NCBI RefSeq assembly: GCF_905220565.1
Contig: NC_059401.1
Coordinates: forward strand, 11,280,766-11,344,765
Length of the DNA stretch: 64,000 bases
Reading direction: 5' to 3'
Source of the DNA: Melitaea cinxia
Lineage: Eukaryota > Arthropoda > Insecta > Lepidoptera > Nymphalidae
Shown here: positions 31,903-43,900 of the stretch, piece after piece
How positions within the stretch are numbered: position 1 is the stretch's first letter
Layout of the letters: every line of letters begins with the position of its first letter
Translations under genes and position numbers: made by a program
Notes under the pieces: generated by a model
Database searches by the model: none
Seen by the model: only the letters and a program-made list of their open reading frames with translations
What the model was told of the DNA's origin: nothing

Positions 31903-34900
31903 ATGCAAATGCAAGCTATGAATCAATACGGAAACAGAGGATATGGTGGACCTCCACAACCCCAACGCCAAGGAGGAAGACGCGGAAATAACAGAGGAGG
32001 ATTTCGTAATTCGCGTTTTGAGCATAATCAAAGAGGAGGTCCAAATCATGGAGGTCAACGTCCTAATAATGAGGTAAGTTATTTCGGTTATAATAACCTC
32101 AGTACAAAAAGCTATTTACTAATTAAAATATAGTAGTAATTATTATATGTAATTACGTATAATCCAATGTCCTAAGTTCGGTGTTCATTTCATTGAAACC
32201 GCCATCTTGTTTTGTCTTGTATTCTATGAAATCGAATCCTGCAGTAGCCGTGCTTCAAAGAGTAAGCGATTGTTCGCGTGGATTACATACGTAATCTATT
32301 TTCAACTTGAAAAAGCAAATATTTTTATTATTTATATAAAAAACAGTTACTGCAGCTTTATAAACTTTATTGTCAACCAAATCAAATCATAACTTATGTT
32401 ACAAATAAAAAAAACTGAATTGACACAAATTACATATTGATATGGTATTGACACAATATTACTAATGATAGGAACTTTTAATTATACTATATTGTTGAAT
32501 GGCGCAATTTTCTGTCCAAAGTAAGGGGACATCCATTAATTACGTGTCCTATTTTTCGAACAGGACCCCCCCCCCCAGCTAAGATTTGCCTGGACCCCGT
32601 GAGATTTACGTATGAGATTACGTTACGTGAGATTGACGCTGAATATAATAGAAATAGATGGGAAATAATAAACTGTTCAAGTATACTATAGTTAATTTAA
32701 TTAAATTAAATTAAATTCAAAGCAAAAACAATGATTTTCATAGCCATGAGATTTGTTTTAGCGGACAAAATGAACACTCTAAATAATTTTTATTTAATAT
32801 CTGTAATATTTTATATTTTTTTAAGTTGACGTGAGATTTTCGATTATCCTCCCTCGGTTTAAATGAGATTGGGTGAGATTTTATTGGACCTCTTCCCTCC
32901 ATTCTGAGCTCAAGTAATTAATGGTTGTCCCTCAATTGTTTTTTGAAGGTATCGTCAAGTCAGCGCGACGACGTCGCTGGTCACGCCAACCAACTTTTTA
33001 GATCTTTCGACAACTCGTTATCAGTAATGTCTTGCTCCTCAGACTCAGATTCAGATTTATGGTTCTGCTTTTCGAAATGATTAATCTGCTTGTCAATGGT
33101 CAATGGCTGGAATCGGACTTAAAATTTTGTTTTCACGATTGAGTTCAGCCAGCCATGACTAAAAATTTGTTATTTGTCAATTTTTCATTTATCTAATACT
33201 ATTAAACGAGCAATTCTTGTACATATATAGGATTTGAATCTTGGAAACAGCTCCAACGATTTTCATGAAATTTAGTATGCAGGGGATTTCGGGGGAGATA
33301 AATAAATCTAGCTAGGATTCATTTTTAGAAAATGTTGTTTTATCCCAGTTTTTAGACAATGAAAAATGGCTACAATATCGTTAGAATACGATATTTTTAG
33401 ATATGTAAATTTCACACTTGTCAATATAGATGTAATCGCTCAGGTGGGAAATCGGCCGGTCGCGATCGACCAAAAAGATAACAGTTCTAATTCTTAATTT
33501 TCCAGATCAATTATTATTTTTCTTTTTTTTTCTAATTGCACTCGTTATTTTTTATTTAAATAGCCAGTTGTTATTGCTTACTAGCGATCCGCCCTCTCTT
33601 TGCACGGGTGCAATGCTGATACTAAATATACTACAGAATGTCTTTATTTATTGTGTGAAACTAGCTTATCAGATGGTTATTAACATAATAACAACAACAT
33701 TCAAATATGCATCGTTAGATTACACGTTGTTACAGAATGCGTTGAAGAAATAAAGGTTCACTGCTCGTTCTCTGTAGGTGATAGCATGATAATATATAGC
33801 CTATATGTTGACCCGACTTCTTAATAATATTAAGTTTTTGTTGGTATTTCTATTTTTTTTCGTACTGTCGACGAGTTAAATAGCTTCTACAAACATTGCC
33901 AATGCTTGCAATGGTGTAAGAGAGCAAGTTTCTTCTTTTCTTGTTTTAGAAAATGCCCTCTTATATTTTGTTGTATGTGTCGGACTAGTACTGGTGATTT
34001 CTTTTAATATATCGGAAGCATTTCATTTCCACTATTCCGCAACTCGAATTTGAGCAGCATGAACGATCATGTCTTCTTCTACATAAGACCGGATCCCCTC
34101 AGTTTTCCACCTTTTTGTTCTTTCACTTGAATGTCTTAATAACTTACGTGGGCGGCCTGGCCGATTTTGTGCAATAGCTGGAATCTCAATAGTTCCTTCA
34201 AGTCACGAATTATTGTATTTGTGAAACACGTCTTCCTTCTCATGAGCTTTTCACCATCTTTGTCTTAGTTGGCTTTTAAAATGAAAAAAAGCTGGATTTA
34301 AAGGTCTTAATTTGCTCTTTTGAGTACGCTCCGCATGACAGAAGTTCCTCATTCAATAATGTAAGTTTTTCTTCCAATTTGGGCAAATTAAAGCTCTGCA
34401 TGCAGTCGAACAAGTATTTACGGGTAACAGTTCTTGTTCCCGTGATTCTTTGTGAACCTAAAAAAAAAGACTGGTTAAAAATTCATATTACATAAATATC
34501 GACTTTTATATGTTTTCTTCATTAAAAAAAATAATAAGATACTTATCCGTGACTTTCTGCAGCAAATTTTTGGATTAGTTAGTACTCAAAGCTTTAAACT
34601 TTCGATTATATTAAGAATTATGACAGGATCTAACTTGGTAGTATAACATATTCCTTTTTAAACACAAATTATAGCAAAAAATATTCCATATTACGCGTGA
34701 TTTTCAATAGACTAAAATGAAAAACTTACAAAAAATATTCAAATAATATTGAAATTTGTAGATGATTACCTATTATCAGGATCCATAACTTTTTTCTTTC
34801 AAAATAAACCCAAAATAAAAAAAATATTCAATGTTTAAAGTTGCAAACGAACGCCCCGAGAACAAACACACCATGCGCGACTATCAAATTCCGACTGCTC

Positions 34901-37900
34901 GAGGAAGCAGTGCATGCACGGATGGATGGTAGGAGGGGCCGGGTATTATTCCCAAACCTGTTCCGCATCCCAGGTAGTCGTTTGTTTTTACTGGCTTGCA
35001 TTTTAAATTTGACTTTTGGCCTCGTAGATCGTTCAAATACCCGTATGTGCGTCAGTCGGTTTTTGGTCGTGAGTCAAAGAGAACGCACACGACCGGGTAC
35101 GTTATATTTGGACGGCAAAATGAATAGACACGTGTTCTTCGAGTTGATTTAACTTGCTGAATTTCACCGAGTCTTGTGGGATTAGCACATTAACTAAACT
35201 TTCTTCATAATTTATATCTTCTATAAGCCTATTCACACTGTCATCTTTCATGATACAATTTTTTCATCCACTATTTAGGTTTCCGTTTTTTTCTTTTTTT
35301 TATATTTAAAATGTGTTGAATAATGAGTAATGCCGCAGCAGTGGTGCACGCAATCGCTAAGTTTGTCGGAGTCATGGCGAATGACTGAGGCTCGCGGAGC
35401 GCTCTGGTTCGATTGACCGCGCATACAGGTTCGCGATGGTCCGTACAGGAGCTGTACGCGTATCCAATGTACATCGTGGACAGTGTTTCCTATCTACGCG
35501 TAACACAGGAACGCGCTATCCCATACACAGTTTTACATGACGCGAGTTATACCGAATTTACCTAAACTTGTAGTGCGAAAAATTGTGAAATGGCTCTTAA
35601 TAGTTTTCACTGCTTATTTGTAAATATCAATAGATACATATTTGATATCATAATGTTTGATTTTTTTTAAAGATTTTTATTGAGATTTAATAATTCATTG
35701 TTTTTTGTATTTTAATTTTACTAATTTAACATTTCTATTCAGTTTTCTTTTAAACAGGTAAATAAGCCTAATCAACAACAAAATGAAAAACCACCTCAAC
35801 AACAATTACCAAGTCAACAAGGACAAAATGTACCTAAAGATAAGGAAGTGCCAGCTCAACAGGCACAGCAGCAACAACAACCTCAACAGAAGCAGACAAC
35901 ACCACCGCAAAAGCCTATGCAACAGCCCCAAAATAACAAACCACAAAATCAGCAATCGCACCAACAACAGCAACCGCAGCTACAACAACAACAACAACAA
36001 CAGCAGCAGCAACAGCAGCAGCAGCAGCCACAACAGATCAATCAGGGCAACATTTCACAATCTGAAGACAAAGTTGACAAGTCGATGCCAAATGATCAAA
36101 AGCCACAAAATCAAAATAATCAAGGTTCATTCCAAAAAGTAAGTGTTATGTAAAGATATTAGTCTTAGTGTTTACATTCAGTGTTACTTATAATGTTATA
36201 TGATACTTTATTTGCATCAGGGTCCGCTTCCTAGACTGATGGACACGAGGCAAGAACTCAATCCTAATGTAATTATATTAATACAACAATATTGGTTACA
36301 AAATTACTGAAAATTTATTTAAAAAAAATAAAATATATATATTTTCAGAATATTAATGGAAACTTTGGAGGTATTAAGCAAGGTGGTTCTTGGGGTCAAG
36401 GTGGACCAGGTAATAAGCAAGGCGGTGGTAATTTTGGCCCTCATAAAGTATTTAGTCAGAAACCTGGAGGCCCAGGTCAAGGACCTGTTCGCAATCAGCC
36501 AAGGAATCCTAATCGTGGAGCACAACAAGAAGGTGGTAACAAACCACCATTTAAAGAGGTAAGAAATTTACAGGAAGTTTTTAATTAAAAAAAAATTCCA
36601 TTTAAAATACCATTAGTTTCTAAAATATTCGTCTTATTTAGGAACATATGTTGGCTAACAAATTAAAAGACCTCACTGGACCCATTCATGATTTACCACC
36701 TCTTGAACAAAGCGAAGTTAAGTTCAATGGTAGGAGTCGCCTGTACATTGGAAATATAACCAGTGATGTGACTGAAGAAGAGATAAATAATCTGTTTGGC
36801 CAGTTTGGAGAAACTGCGGAACTATTTTTAAATAAAGAAAAGAACTTTGGATTTATTAAAATGGTAAGAATTTGCATATTTATTATATTTTTTGTTTGAG
36901 CAAGAGAAAACACCATGTAATGTTTTTTTTTTAAATGTTTTAGGATTATAGAGTGAATGCTGAGAAGGCAAAACGTGAGTTAGATGGAAAAATGAGAAAT
37001 GGTAGAACCTTAAGAGTTAGGTTTGCTCCTCACAACAGTGCTGTCCGTGTGAAGAACTTGCCTCCGTTTGTGTCAAATGAGTTGCTTTATCGTGCTTTTG
37101 AAATTTTCGGTAAAATTGAAAGGGCATTTGTCAGAGTAGATGAAAGAGGAAAAACACTAGGTGAAGGTATTGTTGAGTACGCAAGAAAACCAAGTGCATT
37201 AGCTGCCATTCGTAACTGCAGTGAAAGATGCTTCTTTTTAACCTCGTATGTATATTAATTTAATACATTGGTCTATTTTTTGTTATTGTTTGTTAGCATA
37301 TATTGAATGTCTTTTTTCTTCAAAGGTCATTACGTCCAGTTATTGTAGAAAACTTAGAAGAACCAGATGAATTTGATGGATACCCTGAGAAGAATATACC
37401 TAAAAAGCATCCAGAATTTTTGCGTGCCAGAGAGGTATTAAATATTTTGAGTGTGGTAAATTTGTCAAAATTTAAATTTAACATTACTTTAATGAGGTTC
37501 ATATTATTAAATATCAGATCGGACCACGCTTCTCGGAGCCGGGCAGCTTTGAGCATGAGTACGGAACAAGATGGAAGCAGCTTCATGAACTTCATCGGCA
37601 GAAGGAGGAAGCACTAAAGAAAGAGCTAGCAGCTGAGGAGGAGAAACTCGAAGCTCAAATGGAGTACGCGAAGTGAGTCACAGAATAGAACATGAAAATG
37701 TTTGATTTTTCTCGCAACAATTTTAAAAAGATTTGCATCATATGTAAAACCCATAATAATAAATTGTATGTTTGAAAGTCATGTTTATCATGTGGTCATA
37801 TTTAAAATTCATCGAGACCTGATTACAACTTTAGGAGTAATCTTTGATAATGCGTATTTACTTGACTATTTCTTCTTCTACCTACTTGTCAATATAATTG

Positions 37901-40900
37901 AAGTCGGTTTTTCTTTGTTTGCCTGCAAACAATTATTTTATATATTTTTTTATAATTGTTTCGAAATTTTATTACATTGATCTTATATTAAATTACACAA
38001 ATTATAATTAACATGAATGTTGAATCCCACGGGGGATACCAGTTGGGCCCCACTTGTTTAGTTCATGGAGCCAGTTTTGAAGACATTATTTACAAAATTT
38101 TTATGAGAAGTTTTTATTGCACTCCCATACTCATTCTTAAAGATCTTACTTATTTTACCTTACACTACATGACATTTTTCTAAATCATATTTTTTAAGTT
38201 GACTCTGGTTCGCGGTCATGTGGTGTCCCCCGTGGCACCAACGGAAAAATTGTGTCGACTACACGGTGGTCCGCCATGGCCCAAACAGAAAAACTAAAAA
38301 ATCAAAGTGTCGTTTAACATATTGACAATATTAAAAAATAAAGTAAAGAATGCCCCCAAGGAATGCTATTTTAGCCATATTTATTTAGCTGTAGGTGGAG
38401 GTTCCTCTCCAGTCGGGTCACTCGAGATTTTTAGCAGGATATTTCCAGCTGTGTCCTACCTCAGTAAAACTAATTATCTAAATAGTATAAAACGACGCGA
38501 CTCGATCGCGATAGTGACTGTATATTTATGTACATATACGTGGTCTCGCAGGTACGAGCACGAGACGGAGCTGCTGCGCGAGCAGTTGCGGCAGCGCGAG
38601 CAGGACCGCGAGCGGCAGAAGCGCAGCTGGGAGATGGCGGAGCGCGCGGCCGACGAGCGGCGCGAGGCCGAGCGCGCCGCGCGCCTGCGCCACGAGGAGG
38701 AGCTGTCGCAGCGCATGCGCCAGCAGGACGACGAGCTGCGCCGCCGCCAGCAGGAGAACACGCTCTTCGTGCAGGTACGCGCGCACGCTCGTTACTGTTT
38801 CGGCCACAGCCATCTTATCTGTCGGGGCCCTAAGCAACTGAGTGGCAAATTATAACCAACTATGTCATTTCATGGTCACAAATTTCATATAATATTAGTT
38901 AGAAAAATTACATTACATAGAAACAGAACTTGTAACATGAGTGTGAGCGAATATTGCAATTAATTAACTATGTGAACCTGAGCTCACTAAATTTAAGCCA
39001 TTCTTTAATTTACAATATCAGTTACCCTTTGTTTTAAATCGTTTTAAATTAAACTCAAACTTACTGCTATCTTTTACGATCAAGTTTTAATTTTTACCCG
39101 AATTAAGTTTAAGTCTTCACTTATGGCAGATATAAAAGTAAATTTAGTCAACCGTCTGGGGCCTCTGTAAATTTGTGGGTCCTGGGCAAGAGCCCCGTGT
39201 GATGATAGGGATGGAACTGGTTAATGCTTACCAGGTTGAGGTTTGATTATCAGTTTAAAGAGTTTAAAAATTTTATTTGTTAAACCTCTTATTTTAATAT
39301 TCATTGTAAAAGTCTACTTATGGATTAAATTACAAATTCGGGGCGTCACGGTAACATGTGAAAGCGCTCCCGTGGCGCCTCGCTATGACATTGAGGGCAC
39401 TGCTCAGTTTTAGTGGGTATTCTGGGTCGTTCACTCTAGACCGGGTAGCGGGTGCGTAAAGCATTTTCCAGCGATAAAAAAAAAATGAGGGTCAATTGAT
39501 TTTGACAAACTTCATCTGACATAATGTTTTGTTTTTTCTTGTTTTTTTTTTCGATTCTAGTATTATTTTGTATATAATTTATAGTAGAAGGTACTAAAAA
39601 AGTAGGTTAAGAATAGTACTTGCAAATAAAATATATATATATATATATATATATATACACTCTCACTTTCTTGCGGGTCTTTTACGGATCTTTTATTAAT
39701 TTTCAAATTCAGTTGACATCATAAAATGCTGCATAATAACTTAGATTATGTGTGTTACGGACGGCTTACGTCACAATTGATTGTTTTTGTTAGTTATAAG
39801 TAGGCTAATAAAATAAAGTATTAAGTAGTACGTAAGATACATAGATATAAGTAAATTGTATCTTAGACATTAAGCTATTGTAAAAATAATGTAAGAGTAA
39901 GACGAATGTATGCGAGAAAACAGGAGATGGCAACAGGCACGAGAGAGAGAGAGAGGGCAACAGTATGAAATAGACATACGGGCCAGAAAGTGAGGCAAAA
40001 CACCCCTTCTACCAAACGCGGGCTGAAGTTGGTACTTGTCTCAAACGGGTCCGATCGGTTGGTGCTCCGCAAAGGGCGGGGCCAAGATGTACCGTTATCA
40101 AACGGGCCCGTTAGATTGGTACTCCGCAAAGGGCGGGGCCAAAATCTACCGTTATTGACCGTCCTATTAGGTTGGTACTTGTCGCCAACATGTACCGTTA
40201 TGTTGCCCACTCTCCTAGAAGCAGGTCTGTGATTGGTCAACGCAAATGGCGTGACCAAGACCTACCGCCATTGGCCCGTTGCAAAGGCGCGGGAAATGTA
40301 CTAGCCATCTCCCGTTATGCGGCTGTTACCGGGGTGTGGGAAACGCTATATAACGCGTTTCCCAGCAACAGCCAGTCACTCTCTAACGAACATTCGCCGC
40401 ACTCAAACAAGAAACTAGAACAAGGAAGAAATAAGAAATAAAGAAATAAGAACCGAGGAAACAATTGAAGTTTAATTAAGAAGCTTTGCAACCTCAACAG
40501 TGTTTGGTCCTTCGAACGTCGGATACAGAAAAAAGAAAAAATCAGCGTCATGGCAAGTTACACAAGAAGCCGCAAGAACAGATCAGAATCGGGAATCGGT
40601 GAATCGGAACGCGCCTTACAAGCAAATTCTGCCACCTTTCAACAGATCCACGAAGAATCTCCGAGATCACCATCAACAGCCGTAGGAACAATATCACAAG
40701 GAAGAGCGATAGAAAAATCGCCGGTGCGAATTTCTATGGCACCCCCGGTGCCCCTCGCCCCGCTAGAAGGAGATAGCGCACAACCGTCGACGTCACAGCG
40801 GACAGAGACGACACAGTCTTGTAGGCCTCCATCGCCTACAGGTACTGTGCGCTCTCGGCGGTCGACAAACAGCGCTATAGCCCGCATTAGATTAGCCGAG

Positions 40901-43900
40901 TACGAGGCTGAAAAGCAACTAGCGGAGCTCGAAGAAAGGCGCCTGAACATACAGAAAAATCTAATCAAAAGGCGATTAGAGGCGAACATCTCGGCGATAG
41001 AAGCGGATGATGCGGCGACCATAGACGAAAATGAAAGAGTCTGCGAATGGATCGATAGAAGTCAAGCTACCAACCAACCACAGGAGCCAGACGTACAACC
41101 TCCCCTCGCAACGGAAGTGCGGGGGGAGGAGCGGATGCAACAAAGAGGGGAAGGGATCGAACAGCTCGCAAACGTGTTAGAGAAGATGATCCATTCCAGA
41201 CCGCCGCCGCGACAGACGTCAGACCTCCCGCCATTCAACGGTAGCATCATGGAGTGGCTTCCCTTCAAGGCGGCTATGGAGGATTCAACGCGACTGTATA
41301 AGTTCAGCGCAACAGAGAATCTTCTCCGACTAAGAAATAGCCTCCGAGGGGAAGCAAGAGAGATAGTGCTCTCTCAGCTATACACGGCAACTCACCCGGA
41401 TCTTATTATGAAGACGCTGGAAATGAAGTATGGCCGGCCCGAATACATCGTAGATAAGGCGATGGAAGATCTAAAGAGACTTCCGAGGGTCGGCAGCTCC
41501 AGCGGGGAATTGAACGAGTTAGCCGTCAAGCTCCAGAACATCGTCTACACAATGAAGAGTGTAGACAAAAGAGGTTATCTCCAGAATCCGCTATTGATAA
41601 GGGACGTCATGGAGAAGCTTAGCCCGCATTTAATAAGCAAATGGGCGGAACACGCGGCGGTGAATGAAGAGAGAATCGCCCGTGACAACGAGATAACGGT
41701 GCTCGCCGAGTTCTTGATGGCGGAAGCAGACAAGCTGCTACGTTTCACGCACACCGGTAGACACGGCGCTTCAGGGTTTCTCAGAAGGGAGCGACCAACA
41801 ACGAAGAGGACCGTGGTTAAAGAAAAGGTATTTACTACTAGTGAAGCAACGCGTGAAGAGCAATCGGTCGTGTGCTTCCGATGCAAGTCGACGAGTCACT
41901 ATACCCCGTTGTGTCCGCAGCTAAAGAAACTCACTACGAATGAAGTGTGGAAGTGGGCTAAGGAACAGCGGCTATGCTTCAGATGTATGAAGCGGAAACA
42001 TAGCAGAGCCACATGCCAGGCAAAATTCTGCGGAGTCGATGGATGCAAGATGCCACACCACGCCATTTTGCACAAAAAAGCAGAAGTTGTTCCTAAAGAG
42101 GAAGAACCGTGTGCAGAACAGAGCACACCGGCGACAGTAATGAATGTCGCAACAAAGTCAATGCCAGGAACCGTGTTACTGAAGACTTGCAAGGTAAAAT
42201 TAAGTGGTCTACGGGGGGAGGTCATCACGGACGCGCTCCTCGACGAAGGGTCTACAGTAACGTTGATCGACGAAGACCTGGCATACGAGATCGTCAAAGG
42301 GGGTCCGAAGAAGCCGCTCAAGCTTAAAGGTATCAATGAAGATCGACGAGTGAGCAGCGCAACAGTGAAGTTCCACATCCAAGGCGTACACGAGGATGTG
42401 AAACACGAGATTACAGCAAGAACGGTCAAAGGGTTGCAGCTGTGTCGGCAGCGAGTACCGGATAATTTGACTCGATACAAACATCTACGAGGCGTCGTGA
42501 GACACACCGTCAACGAAGATGTCAAGCCTCGGATGTTGATCGGTGCTGACAACTGGCACCTGATTGTGTCGAGACAACTGCGTACCGGTAAACACAATGA
42601 ACCAGCCGCATCGAGAACCATGCTGGGATGGGTGATCCACGGTTCAGTGCCCGAAAGGATTATAATGCAGAAAGAAGAATCTGTGCTCCACGTGTTCACC
42701 CCAGCCAGCGATTTGCAGCTGCAAAGGCTCGTCGAGAAACACTTCGACGTCGACTCACTGGGAATAACGAACAAAACTCGAGTCAGTGAGAACGACAAGA
42801 GAGCGGAGCGGATCCTAAAGGAGACGATCAAACGAAAAGGCAATCAGTTCGAGGTCGGTTTACCATGGAAAACTGACAACCTGGTACTACCCGACAGCTA
42901 CGAATACGCGCTCAAGAGGCTTCGAACGCTCGAAAAGAAAATGAGCAAGGAGCCCGCATTCAAAAGCGAATACGGGAAGCAAGTCGCGAATCTCATCGGT
43001 AAGGGCTACGCAGAGGAATGCGACGGTAGCGAACAAGCAAGCAGCGTCAAGTGGTACCTACCACACTTCGCCGTCGTCAACATAAACAAGCCAGAACGGG
43101 TACGGATGGTGTTCGACGCAGCGGCCAGAGTGGACGGCGTGAGCTTGAACGACTGCCTTCTGGAGGGACCGGATTTGCTAGCATCGTTGACCGGTATATT
43201 ATTCGGGTTCCGCGAGAAGAAGATCGCGGTCACGGCGGATATCGAGGAAATGTTCCTACGAGTGAAGATCCGCCCCGAAGATCAACCGGCACAGATGTTC
43301 CTGTGGCGAGACGGTCCCGATGAAAAACCGCGCACATTTAAAATGACGTCAATGATATTCGGAGCGTCGTGTTCACCGTTTCTCGCTCACAGCGTGAGAA
43401 ACTACAACGCTTCCGAATTTGAAGACGAGTACCCCGAGCCAGCGCGAGCCATAAAGGAGAAACACTACATGGATGACTACTTAGACAGCTTCGACGATGA
43501 AAACAAAGCGGTCGAAACGATACGGGACGTCATGCGAATACATGAAAGGGCTAACTTTAACCTGCGGGGATGGAACTCGAACAGCACAAAGGTGCTCGAG
43601 AGTATACCGGACGTTAAGCGATCAAAGAACTCAGACGTCCGACTGACGGCGCACCAAATGGAGAAGACTCTCGGGCTCAGATGGAACCCGAGAGAGGACA
43701 CTGTCGGCTTCAATACGGACATCAAAAGAGTCCCGGAAGCCGTCAAAACTCAACGTAGAGTGCCGACAAAGCGGGAGGCACTAAGCGCCGTCATGTCTAT
43801 CTACGATCCACTAGGACTCATTAGCCAGTACACCGTGGTAGGGAAGATAATCCTACAAAGGCTGTGGCTGAAGAAGGTGCAATGGGACGAAGAGCTCCCA

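Noticed and set aside
34841..35152. 103-codon plus-strand frame in NonA intron 1
   Set aside because: No recognisable domain; the minus strand of the same region shows transposase-like coding instead.
35783..36142. 119-codon frame shifted relative to NonA exon 2 (Asn/Ser-rich)
   Set aside because: Frame +1 of a CAA/CAG-rich exon; the Q-rich frame joins in phase with both neighbours.
38474..38837. Long alternative frames of about 95-103 codons over NonA exon 9, both strands
   Set aside because: The exon is extremely GC-rich, which removes stop codons in all frames; the frame matching the DBHS coiled coil and splice phase is the real one.
39875..40258. 127-codon antisense frame in the BEL/Pao LTR, repeated at 45275-45658
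   Set aside because: Identical because the LTRs are identical; no family resemblance and it overlaps promoter sequence.
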